Assembly (NCBI RefSeq): GCF_036669915.1
Contig: NC_089313.1
Location: forward strand, 10,980,011 to 11,044,010
Reading direction: 5' to 3'
DNA from: Pocillopora verrucosa
Lineage: Eukaryota > Cnidaria > Anthozoa > Scleractinia > Pocilloporidae
Length of the DNA: 64,000 bases
Shown here: one piece after another, positions 38,801 through 51,400 of the stretch
Position numbering within the stretch: position 1 is the stretch's first letter
Layout of the letters: each line of letters begins with the position of its first letter
The notes under the pieces: model-generated
What the model was told of the DNA's origin: nothing
Databases searched by the model: none
The model's input: the letters and a program-made list of their open reading frames with translations, nothing else
Position numbers and translations under genes: made by a program

Positions 38801-41800
38801 TTGACACCCTTTCACTCCCAAGACCTCATTTAATTTAGTACTGAGGAGTTAGATGGTAAAGGGATAGTTATATTATGTAGTAAAAGCTCACTGAGGTTTG
38901 GTTCTTCCCCATCAGAATGTGCAGTCGTAGATCACAGTGAAGAAGATGAAGGGTTGTTCTCTTCAGATTCTGGAGAACCTTTGGACAATGATAGTGATGA
39001 AGACTTCACACCCAACATGAAAACAGCACCTAAACGGAAGAATAAGCAAGTTGTCAAATCAAAAAAATGTCCAAACAAAAAGGTGAGAAAATTTTATTTC
39101 AGAGACTGCTCAGTGTGAGACTTGAAGGCAAGTTCCTGTCAAGGAAAAAAATTCATTTAAAGAGAGCAGTTTCTATTACTACCTAGGATCAGTAAAGTAA
39201 AAATTCAATCAATTACAACACAAGAGATGTTTAAATTGAATCATACAACACAAAAAGGCTTAATGATAGCAACAATGCAACAATTATAGCAATAATACAA
39301 GGGGTGTTTATTTGACCAAATTCAAATGCACTTCAAAAATCTAAGGCAAGGGTACTGTTGAGATTTGAGAGCAGCATTTATATTTTGTCTAAATTTCTAG
39401 CTAGATAAGTTACTGTTAATAAGGAGAGAAGAAACTGGTTTCTCCTTTTATGATGATGAAGCATTTGAGGGGAGGGTTCTTCTTGAAGGATTCGCAGTGA
39501 TAAAGAGTTCTTTAAAAAACAAGACTTCATTTTGTGACCACTGGAAAGGTGGCAAAATGAAAATGTTATGTGTTTTTGTTAGTAATAAAAGTTTCAAAAG
39601 GGGTGAATGTAACTTGTGCCACTTAAATTAGCCTTTGAAAAGAAAATTGGAGATTAAACAAACATAAACATTATCCACTTACATGTATTACTTGCTGGTT
39701 TTCTATGATTTTTATGTAGAAACCCCTTTACACATAAAATTAACCTGGCCTGTAAATCTCAGAAGTGATGATTGGGTAATGTGTTACTTAACTTCTCTCT
39801 AAAATATGTATACATTATCTTGCAAACACGTTATGATAATACTCAAACTTATCAGGAAGAAGTTGTTATCTTGATTCAACACCAATAATCTTGTAACTGT
39901 TTAATGAGGAGATGTTTGACAGCCGAGGGGGGGAATTAACAAACAGATCTTGGGAATTGAAGGGCTAATTTGTGTTTACTTTATTCAGAAATGCTCTGAA
40001 GAATCAGAAGATGAGCTTTGCATAGATGTTAACAGTGTGGTGAACACAGATCCCAGCATCAGTGACATTGATAGCCTTACAACTCACAGTGCTGAGGTTT
40101 CAAAACAAGGTTTGCGAACCTCTTGCTTTTGAACTTTACTGTCACTGTTCTTGCAAAACACATGCTTTTCCAACGAATGACAACTTTCACCATAGTACTG
40201 AGATTGTCTATTTTGTGTCCTGTTTGATGGCGTATTAGCAGAAGTATGGGATCAATGTCAGTGTCTGAGCAACTGAATCTTACCCCTTCCCCTAACTCAA
40301 CATTAACCCTTTCTTGTTGTCAGCTGCCTTTTTTTGGCCTAGGGGAGGGGTAGGTGCTCAGTTGACTTTGATCTAAAGTATACACGAGTCTGGTGACGAT
40401 TTCTGTTTCTTTCCAAATATTTATTTTATCCGTGAAGCTTTATTTGTTCTTTATTTTTATTTGTAGACAGCAAGGAAGACTTGCCAAAATTCCGCTGTGG
40501 TTGTCAGGTTTGTGGAATGAGGTTTCACCGATGGTGTGAGTTAAGAGCGCACTTAAATGCAAAGCCAGGTATGTAAGCTACGTAAGAACTACAGTCAAGA
40601 CTGATCCTTTTCAGTAACACAGATGGAACTAGAGTAACACGATTGTTGTTGGGATCGGTGATAAAACGCGTCTCGATTAAGTCTCAAAACCAAAACTAAA
40701 CCAATCCCAAGAGCCAATCATAGCAAGGATAATATCACGAGGAGCCAATGAGAACACCTGAAGCGCGGGAAAACGCGAATGACCAAATTTGAATCTGATT
40801 GGTTCAGAAAGTGACACGAGTTTCCTGAACCAATCACATAACAAAATGAAGCAAAACCGAAGCGATTCCGGATTACTTCCGATACTCAATTAAAAATTGC
40901 TCAAATTACTAATGAAACCAGTTACAGCAATTTTTTTTTAAAAGAACATGTGATATTCTTGTAGTGAATTCCAGGAAGTATTGGAGAACCCACAGCAAAA
41001 CTGCGTTTCATGACATTTCCATGTTGGCCATCCTTTTCTGAACGTTTAAATTTTCCCTTTATCCAATTTCTTGTGACACTGCAGCTTTCTGTCTGTACAG
41101 ACTGTCGGAAACTCTACCAGTGCGACCAGTGTGAGCAGATTTGTGTTACAACAAGCTTCCTAAAGAAGCACAAGAAACTTCACTCTGAAGAGCGACCTCA
41201 CAAGTGTGAAGTGTGTAAAGCAACTTTCAAAGACAAGGCTTATCTCAAGCGGCATGAAATTAAACATAGTGGCGTCAAGGACTTTAAGTGTGACGTTTGT
41301 GACAAACGTTTTTCTCACCAGCGTAAGTACGCATTTGTTGCCGCTATCTTAAACCTTTAAACTCCAAAGATCTGATGATTAATTCTCCCCTATGGCAGTT
41401 ACATAATTTCCCTTAAATTTAGTTACGAGAATTTGGTGTTGGAACAAGACAACAACTTCTACCTGATATTCTCACTATGGTGACACTGAATGGATATTGT
41501 AGAGAATACTTACATTAATCACCTCTGGGATTTAAAGGGTTAATAATCTCAGTCAGAATTACAGTAACAGACGTGTAGACTTTAGGCCCTCTTTGGGCGT
41601 ACAAAACTCTCAAAAAGTTTTGGATGGTTACATGGTGTGTAATCACTTTTTTCTCTGTGGGTCTATTTTAGGTACCCTGAAGGAACACAGACGGCGACAC
41701 ACTGGCGAAAAACCATACAAGTGTAAATACTGCGACGCAACGTTCTTTAATTCTTCAAGTCTAACGACCCACACTACTAAACACACTGGCATTCTCCCTT

Positions 41801-43215
41801 ACAAATGCCAAGCGTGCGGCAAGCTGTTTGCCAAGTCATATGGACTCAAGATGCATTCTCTTTCACACTCAAACGAAAAGCCATTCGTCTGCGAGGTAAT
41901 GACTTAGGCTGTTGTTTGCTTTTTATAAGTTGATTTTTATCCTTTATTCTTTTGTTAATATTTTTGTGGAAGAAGTCAAGAAATGCTGCTTAAAATACTG
42001 GTAACATTGCTGAGCTAACGGAGCAGTTCAATTTAATGTCGAAGAACCAAAACCAGTTACAAAACGGTTAGCTACTTAGTGATTCACGTGGGTACTTGTA
42101 ATTTTTTCTTTTCATTTTTTTCTTCAATCATTCATAACCATTTTTCATTCCGTCTGTCTTCATCTACATTCGGGTTTCTTTCTGGAGAATTTGTGTTCAA
42201 GTATCTTAGTTGACTGTGCGAAATGACAGTTTTTTAAGACAAGACAAAGATTTAGCCAACTTAGAAAAACTTAATTAGAGACGTTGAGGAGTATTTGCTG
42301 TTGTTAGTTTTGAAAGTTTTGTAGCTCTCCACTTTATTTCCTTTTTTTTTTTTTGTTGTCATTTTGAAGATGACATGCATTCAAGAATACTTAAAGAACA
42401 CCAAAACAAATAACAACTGTTTTATTCTCTGCTTTTATTAATGCACATTCTCATTTTAGGTCTGTGGAAAAGGTTTTAAGCGTCCAGATCACTTTAAGCA
42501 ACATAAAGTCATTCATTCTGACAAGAAGCCTTTTAAATGTGACACCTGCCAAAAGACATTCAACCAAAGAGTGTGCCTCAGAAAGCACCTTCCTTGTAGA
42601 GAGCACGAGAAACAGCAGAAAAAGCTGCAAAATTCACAGGCGAAAGGGAAAAAAACGAAAAAGAAAAATAGACGAGCCAAAAAGCCTTCCGCAAAGAAGA
42701 ATGAGGAATTAGATGTTACCGGAATAACTTCACAGGACACCACTTGTCACACAATTAATGATACAGCCACTGATTCATGCGAGGTTTCAACCGACTTCAT
42801 TTTGTCGCCCATGGATGCGAGTGAGACGTCCCTTTTGGACGGTTGCTATTCTCCACCGTCATTCGTCCGGCCTGCTTCCAAGTTACTTGATAATGATTAT
42901 TATCCTAGTCAACATGAAACCCATCAGGATTTTCAGCAGCAAGATAGAGATTTTTCAACACAGCACTTGACGGACCGAGCTCAAACAAGTTTACTCTCAG
43001 CGTCGTTCGTTCCAACCATGTTCAGTGTCGAGGAACCTCTGACACTCGATACACTTCCTCCGCTCCCGACCCAGGATACGCATACGTTATCCGAAAGACC
43101 GCTGAGTCATGAAAATGCAACTGACTTAGGTTCAGTATTGCTAAGTAGCGCGATGGGGCCAGAGAACTTGAGTTCCATTGTTGGTGAGACAAACTCGTTG
43201 TTTGCTCAAGATTAA
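35878..43215 (+). CDS. Nine-finger C2H2 zinc-finger protein
   Basis: Ten exons: 35878-35900, 35981-36044, 37277-37329, 37934-38445, 38916-39082, 39989-40109, 40467-40568, 41101-41322, 41672-41895, 42460-43215. They give 2244 nt and 747 residues with every phase consistent and GT-AG introns. The first half is acidic/basic and of low complexity, with one isolated C2H2 finger (CPFC, exon 4). Exon 7 adds a second finger (CQVC). Exons 8-10 carry seven consecutive fingers (about residues 355-545: CDQC, CEVC, CDVC, CKYC, CQAC, CEVC, CDTC) with linkers such as HTGEKPYKC. A lysine-rich stretch follows (KKTKKKNRRAKKPSAKK), a likely nuclear signal, then an acidic, Ser/Thr-rich tail. It is probably a sequence-specific nuclear DNA-binding regulator. 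I cannot name the orthologue. It shares a promoter region with MED23. Confidence 0.92.
39748..39967 (+). repeat. TTAACCCTTT-type short element, subfamily 2
   Basis: The left end is degenerate. The interior ACTCAAACTTATCAGGAAG and the end TTGGGAATTGAAGGGCTAA match the subfamily 2 copies. It ends about 20 bases before zinc-finger exon 6. Confidence 0.6.
40240..40385. repeat. Palindromic element with GGAGGGGTAGGTGCTCAG core
   Basis: GGATCAATGTCAGTGTCTGAG on the left pairs loosely with CTCAGTTGACTTTGATC on the right, around TTCTTGTTGTCAGCTGCC. It is related to 1775-1930 and lies in the intron before zinc-finger exon 7. Confidence 0.55.
41352..41543 (-). repeat. TTAACCCTTT-type short element, subfamily 2 (reverse)
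   Basis: Read on the minus strand it begins TTAACCCTTTAAATCCCAG and contains TACAATATCCATTCAG and ATCAGGTAGAAGTTG. It lies in the intron between zinc-finger exons 8 and 9. Confidence 0.65.
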
Positions 43216-43224
43216 ATGGATCAA

Positions 43225-43330
43225 GACCAGTATCTTAGCAACTGCGTACTCTCCCCTCCCCTTACTCAACAACAGTCAACTGATAACAAGGCAAGGTTAA
43301 GTTGGGTTAAGGGAGGGGTAGGTGTGCTCA
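43225..43330. repeat. Palindromic element inside the zinc-finger 3' UTR
   Basis: CTCCCCTCCCCTTACTC and GGGTTAAGGGAGGGGTAGG form imperfect inverted halves around CAACAGTCAACTGATAAC. It is the same family as 1775-1930 and is duplicated at 59040-59165. Confidence 0.6.
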
Positions 43331-43720
43331 GATACTGACACCATAGGCAGATCACACTATGTGTTCTTGGTTAATAATTGTTGACATGAGACGAACAAAA
43401 TCTATGTGGGTTGTGAATAAAGATCTGAAAATTGAATATCTAAATTAAATCTCAGTCTGAATATCTCAGAAAAGTTAAATGAAATGTAAATCGACGCATT
43501 TGTGATATTTTTTAAGCCTTTAAAGCGTCGTTTGAAGCGTCGTTTTACAAAATTAATTTCGGCCGAAAGCCGTTAAGAGAGGAAAGAGAGACCCTTTTTC
43601 TCAGGTTCTTGAGATATGCAATTTTCAGAGCTTTATTCATAACCCTCAGATTTAGTTTCTCATGTCAACAATTATTATCCACGAACACCTAGTGTGGTCT
43701 TCCTGTGCTGACACTGATCC
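43331..43720. repeat. Long inverted repeat in the zinc-finger 3' UTR
   Basis: The arms 43331-43441 and 43612-43720 are reverse complements over about 110 bases with some mismatches and a small gap. The longest shared run is AATAATTGTTGACATGAG. The spacer is about 170 bases. The left arm contains an AATAAA at 43416-43421 that could be the poly(A) signal of the gene. If transcription passes the first AATAAA, the RNA could fold into a long duplex. Confidence 0.75.
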
Positions 43721-44868
43721 GATTAAGCTCATCATATTTCATAAATTCTCCCCAGTTAAGGTTACACAAACAGTTTCGTTTTTTGAATCCTATTTAATAT
43801 AAATGATCTAAAATTAAGGTAACACTAAGGTACCTGTGATATTTAATTATTTAATTAAGTATTTAATTTATTTATATATGGGAGACAACTATTGACATTC
43901 GCAAATTGCATTCGTTTCAGTTGTAACCAGATCGGTGTGAACACTGTTTTGAAATAAATCACCATTGAGTTTATTTTTCTTGAAGTTAGTGAGCGATGGA
44001 ATTGCCCCGTTACTTTAAAAATCGGTACTGAGAAATAATCTTTTTGATAAGATATTTTATCAGTTTTTCTTGTAGTGTTAAACCATCTTTTGTTGTTTGA
44101 TTTGAAGTACTTAAATTATTTTTTAATTTTTCGCCTTCTCCTCCACTACTCTCTTGCGCAGACGTTCCTCAAATCGTCGTAATGGAAGACCACTATAGCT
44201 TATATCAAAAGCAATATGTCACTGTTTTGATTCTTCTCCTGTCGTTTGAGCCGCTTGAATTGGACTCGGATCGGACTACTCGTCTCAGTTGAGGTCAACA
44301 TATCGAATGTCGATCTGCAAGACACTTAACAAAATATTCCGCAAGTGGCTGAGAGGGAAGGTTGAAATTGTTGTCGAATCCACTCGATTCGACCCGAATC
44401 GAACGACATTGTTTAGGTTGAAGTCGACCCGTTGTAGCTAATGTCAATTTGCAAGACACAAAAAATATTCCGAAACTTGCCACGATGGATGGATGATTTG
44501 TCTCCTAAACGCTAAGAAAATAGTCCGCAACCTGCTACGAGGGAGGGTTGATTTCTATACTAACGTAGACGAATCCATTCAGGTTTGATATTAGACAGAG
44601 TTCGAGTCATCTCGTTTTTAGTCAAAACAAGAGAAACCAAAGTGTGAAATGTAAAAATGTCAAAACCGTCTCTAAGGGTTTCAAGCTAAGTCAGACTCTT
44701 TTCCACTACCATTAACCAAGTTTTAGCTTGGATGTTGGCCCTGAACTTGTTAGGACAGCCTTGAGAGTCAAACTGAAACAGTCCTGGTTTGTAACCTCCA
44801 GAACAAGCAAAGTAAGATGATTTCACGTAGTATGGTGAACGCGATCTGGAGATGACGGGAAGTTTTAA
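43721..44868. other. Intergenic stretch after the zinc-finger gene
   Basis: No gene is recognised. 44290-44545 holds diverged tandem-like units, each with a CAAGACAC, AAAATATTCCGCAA, GGCTGAGAGGGAAGGTTG pattern. A short minus-strand frame at 44686-44892 runs into the left end of the transposon at 44869. Confidence 0.45.
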
Positions 44869-47800
44869 CAAGTCTCTGTAAGAATCAAACATCTTGGGAA
44901 ATGAACATTTTCAACCCCCCTTCAAATTTTGCATGCAGTTAGGCACTCGGGGGGATGCACAAAAATGCCCTTTTTAAAGGTTGCAGCACTCTTTTTGCCA
45001 TGGTAACAACGGCTGCTTGTTCGAGGCCTAGGGCCTCATTTTCATACAAAAACGTCGCAAAAAAGAGTGAAATGTTTATTTCTCTATCTCAAGCTAAATA
45101 AAACATTGCAAATTGGCACTTCTACCATACATAGTGATATCATTCGTCTTCACTTTCAGATATTTAATTTTTCTTGGCAGTGAATGTGAAAACACCAATA
45201 GATTATTTATCTCGGTGCAGTTTCGGTCATTTTTGTTGTCGGGTAAAACATGGAAAACGTTTATCTGAATTTCTCCAAAAGTACATCGATTATGGAACTG
45301 AAACTACCCACCTAGCTGGTTATAATATTCTAGTTTTTAAATATGTAAAAATCTCTGCGGGCCTGCCTCTACTTTCCATAGGGGCAATTCGCGAACGAAG
45401 CTCAAAAATCAGATATTGCATAGTTTGGCGATGTTTACGTCTAATGTTCTCAACAACAAACGTTTCAGACAAATGAAACGTGCAAGGCTTTGAAAGAATG
45501 TTATCTTATGAGCAATATCCCGAAGAGAAATCTCGCCTCTGGTCGTCAACTTTTAAAAAAAATTGATCAACCTTTATGAAGGACTACTCGACGTAACTAC
45601 AACCATATACCTCAAATCGTGTGCATATCATCCAGATTCCGAGTGCTGCACCTTCTTTCATAGGAATTTGAGCGATCCGAGGTCCTCTGAAGATACACTG
45701 TTATTCTCTTGTCACACAATATGTATTTGGTTGACGCAGGAAAACCTCTTTGCCTTTTTTTTATGCGTGACGACCATTTCAACATTGCCGTTATCGTCTT
45801 TTTTAAGTAGCGATAACGCTACTCGTGAAGTAGAACAATGTCGTAGGGCGCTATCTGTATTCTCTTGGGGAACTCATTTGTGCAACCGGTGCATGTTATT
45901 GCATTCGAGTAGTCATGAATAAACACTACATAAAAGGATTCGTCATTCTGGTAGAACTCAATGTACCTCATGGGCTCTGGCACCATAACGTCATAGGGGT
46001 CTTCTTCTGACACGACTTTCCCATTTTGTTACAAGCTTTCTTGTAAGTGGCGATGAAACTTCGCAGCTTACCAGTCTTCCCTGCGACAGCAAGGACGTGA
46101 GGGCACAAACCACCACTATCACGAAAAGATTTGCAGGTCTTGTCGCACGATATCTTAGTTTGTTTCTATTGCGTAACTGGTATCAAATTCGGTGACGCAG
46201 AAGTTTGTATTTTCAAGTTCTATGATCTTATAATGCGACAGTATGATTTCCGCCCTCCTCCATATATCTTTTAGCTCACATGAAGTAAATTGTAATGAGA
46301 GCTGGCGCTCGACAAGGCCTATGGACAATTTTCTAGTAATGGCCTCATCCCTCTTTCTGCTGGGAAGGATACAGCCAAAGACCTTTTATATTTTTGCGTC
46401 GCGTTGATGAGATGTCATTTGTGTCCACTGCAATGGATCCACCTCAAGGTGATTATAGTCTGCGGACAGACGATATTCTCCCATCTGGATAGATGGCTTT
46501 GACCAGCTCGTCTAAATAAGACTGCACTACGCGTTTCTCAATGAGATCGTGTATTCTCACCTGATCAGTTTTTTGTCTGAAAATCTCCTCTTTTATAACA
46601 GTGTTGTATGCCTCGGTTCTCTGGTTTTGCCATTTGTCTTGGCGGGTTTCCAAGGCCAGCAGCAACGCGAACAGGTCGTGAACATGCATTTCTTCATACT
46701 CGCAAATAAAGGTCAAAGACGACCTTCACTTGAGTGAAGCCATTTGGTAAATGCCTCTGGTCATTGGCGCTTAGTAACCTTCAGCTCCTTATCAAACTGC
46801 TCTTCAGAGGTACAATCTACAAGACCTATAATCCTTCTCCCATCATCGGGCTATTTCCTTACCAATGATTTCCTTGTTTGTCAAACACTTGAAATCGAAA
46901 CTTCCCATGGTTAATATGTAATCTGGATTGCTTCATGTCCTTCAGGATGAAGAACAGCGATTTCATCACCATTATTTTCCATATTTTTCTCTCGGATATC
47001 TTTTACAAACTTAAAGAAAGCTGAGTGTAACGCAATCTTCCAGTGATTTACACGAGAGGAAGTCAAAGGTCTCTTTAATTTTCCCCTGAGGTGGCCGGCT
47101 CACCAGGAAGAAACAGGAGATCGTTCGGTCTAATAACATTAGCCTGTGGACATTATCAAGCTAATAACTGAGACGATTGTGCCCTTTGGTTCATCAGTGA
47201 CAGCATTAATTATTTCAGATCTGCATTTCTCGGTCCAAGCGACACCAAAAATAGTTCCTTTGTAATTTTGTAAGCACTTTCTATAGCATTTTTCTATAGC
47301 ATATTGTCAAGGGAAATAAATCTCAAGGCTCAAAGCCAATATAACGTTCGAGCACATGAAAGACCCCCTGGAAAAAGCTAACTTTTTAGAAATTGACTGT
47401 GATGAAATCCCTGTTCCATTTGCTGCACTGCAGGGATACTGAGTAGTTCAAAATCTCCACTTTGTGATGATTTTCGCGCGAGTCGTACAAATTGCTATTG
47501 CGGCGACTGTGTTTTACATGTAGTACTGCCGCTGACAAGTTGCGATTTCTGCTCTCAGATTCTCGGTGTTTACAAGCGTTCAATCGAGATTTTGTTCTTT
47601 TTTTTTTTTTTTTTTTTGGTTGTTTTTACTTAGAATGCGCAGATATCTGCTGATATATCGAAAAATGTACATTTCTCGTCTTCTTTGGGGCGACCGATGG
47701 AAAACAGTGTCACGCCATCGTCACAACGTACATGTTTATGACAAATGAACGGTATGAGGATAGTTTCGTGTACATCAGCCGACTCCAACATGTTTAAATG

Positions 47801-48203
47801 ACATGCAAGTATAACAGTGTATCTTCAGAGGACTTTGGATTGCTCAAATTCCCATGAAAGAAGGTGCAGCACTCGGAATCTGGATGATATGCACACGATT
47901 TGAGGTATATGGTTGTAGTTACGTTGAGTAGTCCTCTATGAAGGTTGATCAATTTTTTGTAATAGTTGACGACCAGAGGCGAGATTTCTCTTTCTGATTT
48001 CACTCTTTTTTTGCGACGTTTTTGTATGAAAATGAGGCCCAAGGCCTCGAACAAGCAGCCGTTGTTATCATGGCAACAAGAGTGCTGCGACCTTTAAAAA
48101 TGGCATTTTTGTGTATTCCCCCTGAGCGCCTAACTACATGCAAAATTTGAAGGGGGGTTGAAAATGTTCATTTCCCAAGATGTTTGATTCTTACAGAGAC
48201 TTG
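44869..48203. mobile_element. Decayed DNA transposon with long inverted ends and SWIM domain remnant
   Basis: The outer ends match as inverted copies: CAAGTCTCTGTAAGAATC at 44869 against its complement ending at 48203, and similarity continues for about 200 bases (to about 45075 and from about 47998). A second block continues the inverted match (about 45520-45735 against 47805-47995). The left end therefore carries about 450 extra bases (45075-45520). Between the ends, minus-strand coding remnants include a SWIM-like zinc motif (46021-46150, GLCPHVLAVAGKTGKL), a CxxC block (45819-46013, CTGCTNEFPKR) and a frame at 46453-46716. Frames shift and stop between blocks, so it is not functional. Long ends plus SWIM suggest a Mutator-like element. 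The family is not confirmed and no target-site duplication is clear. Confidence 0.65.
45819..46716 (-). pseudogene. Fragments of transposon protein with SWIM-type zinc finger
   Basis: Three minus-strand coding blocks survive: 46453-46716 (87 codons, ERRVVQSYLDELVKAI-like text, unknown), 46021-46150 with a C-F-GLCPHVLAVA SWIM pattern, and 45819-46013 with paired CxxC. The SWIM block and the CxxC block lie in different frames, so at least one frameshift separates them, and stops interrupt the stretch before the SWIM motif. It was probably the transposase or accessory protein of the surrounding element. Confidence 0.5.
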
Positions 48204-48402
48204 TTCTTAACGCGTACAATCGTGACTTCCTTGCGATCTACCGCACGTGACATCCACGCATGTACTGTTGGCTCAGCTGTTTCCAAAGGTTTCCCGTTAT
48301 GCTATGCAGTGTGTGTTTACATGACGAATGCGGAATTTGGACTACAGTAGTAATGTTATACTTTCGTTTTCAGCGTTAACAGAACTGTGATCTCAAGTAA
48401 TT

Positions 48403-51400
48403 ATGGCAGCTCCGCAAGGACAGAATTATGGAATGAATCAAGGGCAGTATCCCCCAAACTACTATCCTCCGCAACAACCTGGCTATTACCAACCACCACC
48501 CCAAGATCAATACGCTCCTCACGCTTACTATCAGGTTGGGAAAAAATGTTGAAATATGCTTAGTTTTACTCCATCAGTGGAGACTGTGTTGTTTTCTTAT
48601 ATTACTATTTCCTCTTGTAAGAGTCATTGAGTCATTGTGACTGGCTGCATTGAGTATGTTTATTGTTACAAAAATTGAACGTAAAAGAGAATTCGAATCG
48701 AACGATTGACATTTTAAACTTCAGCTGTACGTCCAAAGATCGGGCTAAGAAAAGCCTTTCCCAGTATAATTATTAGTTAAGTGATCGGGAATACTGAAAT
48801 TTTATTTCAGTCCACAAAATTCACACAAGAAGAAGACAATTTACGACAATTTTTTTTTTTTTTTTTTTGAGCGACGACATACGATGTAGCGTGTTCCTTG
48901 AGTACATGCATCTGTTTCGACCAAAACGTGGGAGAACGCTGACCGCAAGGAGCGTGTTTAATCAAAGGGGTCCTGTTTAACGAAATTTATGATCGTATAT
49001 GTTAGTGGTTGTTGTCACTTCCTGTCAGAAAACCGGCTGCCTTAGTTGTTTCAGTGCCAATGTAACTACTAATAATCAGGGATGTAGGTAATAGCCGGAA
49101 GCAGGGAAAATTACCCGGCTGTGAAGGCAATTTTTCCGGCTGTGAAGCACTACATCTTTCTCCAAAATGTTTTTAAATGTTGTCAGAAGATTGTTATTTA
49201 TTTATTTCATTTGTTTATACCTTCAAATCTAGGTATAGCGTGCCAAAGGCATGCTAGAGTGGGCCTTCGGCCCAAATACCCGCCTATCATTGCAAGATTC
49301 CCGCCTTAAAAAACTTTAGCTACATCCCTGATAATAAAGGGGATAAGTTTCTATTGTGGTGCTGCATTGGTGGGAGAATATAACAGGGTAATTTTGTATT
49401 ATTAACTGGGTTGATAATGTAAATTGGACACTGTTAAGAGTGTTAAAGCTGACATTTTGAATATTAGCCCTTCGTCAATCACTCTGATGAAGGGTTAACA
49501 CTCAGCTTTGAAACTCTTTATGATGGCCAATTTATGTTATTAACTCAGTTGATAATACTACCTTATCCTGTAACTATGAACAAACTTTCTTGATGTGACT
49601 CTCTTTTAGCCTGGATATGGTGCACCAGGGACACAAGCATTAACAGTGATCCAACAGCCTGTTGGGCTTCCTCAACCCATCGTTCTTAAACAGTTCCCTG
49701 TAACAATGGGCTGTCCACACTGTGGGGCTACCATTTCTACCCAGCTTGTTCACCGTGTTGGAAACACAACCTTTTTGTACTGTTTTATCTTGTCTTGCTT
49801 TGGGTAAGGATTTTTAGTATTCTATACATAGGGTGCTTTAAGCCAGAATGCTCTTTACTCTGTACACCCTAACATCAGTATGCATATTCTCCTTACTGTC
49901 CTCTATATATTTCCTAATGTTCTGTAAAGGAGAATTTGTTTTACAATCAAGAGCGTCTCTAGTTAATGATCATTTTCTTTATTCTAATGACCTTAACCGG
50001 TGATTTGGGCAGATATTGTAAGGCGAAATTAGATGCCTGTCACTCTTTGGGTCAAAGGATCAAACCAAACTAAAAGAGGACTCTTTAAAATAAAGGAAAA
50101 TATGGATTCCTTTATTTTAAAGAGCCCTCTTTTAGTTTGGTTTGGGCTAAATCTATTCATTAGGGTTATAAGTGGGATTCTCATTAGCTTTTCCGAAAAG
50201 CTAATGAGAATCCCACTTATAACCCTAATGAATAGATTTAGCCCCTTCATTTCAATGAGCGCTCCTCTCTAATATGCATCCCCTAGAATTTATTTTGGTC
50301 AACAAGAGTCCCTACTCTAATTACATGTAGTACCTCTATTAATTAGTCACCCTCATTCCAATAGCTGCCCCTATTCAGTTTCAGTAATAGCACTATTGGA
50401 GTACATGTACATTGAGATCAACTGTGTTTCATATTCCTTTAATTGCTTAGTTAATGCCTTGTTACAAAACAGTGGCCTCTGTCTCTCAACTGTCAGTTTA
50501 TAGATATATGTATATCTGTTAATAATACACATCCACATGAGTGCACAGTTCCTTCAAACAAATAATCTTGTCTTAAAATTTTGCAACCATTGCTTGGCTG
50601 GTTGTTCTAGCCAGGAAAGATCCTGGGAAAAGAAGTCCATTTCCAGTCTGCATGATCTTCCTCAAATAAAAATCAAAGCTTTGTTTTGCACATCCTGCTT
50701 TTTCTCAAAAAAAATTTAAACAACTGCTCTGTCTCTGATAAGCTCCGAACTTCGAATATGTGCCTCTCTTGTGGTACTAAAAGTAACTAAGATTTTGAAT
50801 TATTATGGTACCTATTAACCTGCTCCTGTGTTGGAGGAAAGTGACTGAGTTGCTATCAGTTTAAATTTCACATCACACCTGTTTGGTTGAGTGAGGGGTA
50901 GGTTTTCTCAACCAATAGCATGGCTTAGTATAGCCTAGTAAGGCAAATCTATTGCAATTCCATATTTTTTAGAGATTCAGTTCATTTTAACCCTTTCCAC
51001 CCCAACATCAGTATGCATTTTCTCCATACTGTTCTCTATTTATTTCCCATGGTACTGACAAAGAGAATTTGGTTAACAATCAAGAGCTGCTTTAGTTGGT
51101 GATCATTTCCATTATTCTCATGACTTCAATGTTTGTTTTAGGGCAATACTGATAGGAGAAAGTAGTTACTAATCACTCTTAAGGGTGAAAGGTTTAACAA
51201 CTGCTGATATCCATTAGGATAAGGGAGTATCTTAAAAACATCCAGCCCTTACTAATACTTTACAATTCTTCTTTGGATGGTAAGTCCAGGAAACTGGATT
51301 TGGTGATATGAGCCCTTGGGAAAGAAACCAGTGGTGATGTAACAGGTAATTTTAAGAGTGAGAAGGATAGTTCCATTTCATAAACTCTTTACACCAATAT

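Noticed and set aside
50029..50272. Two near-identical proteins on opposite strands
   Set aside because: They arise because the palindrome reads the same on both strands. Neither has a gene context.
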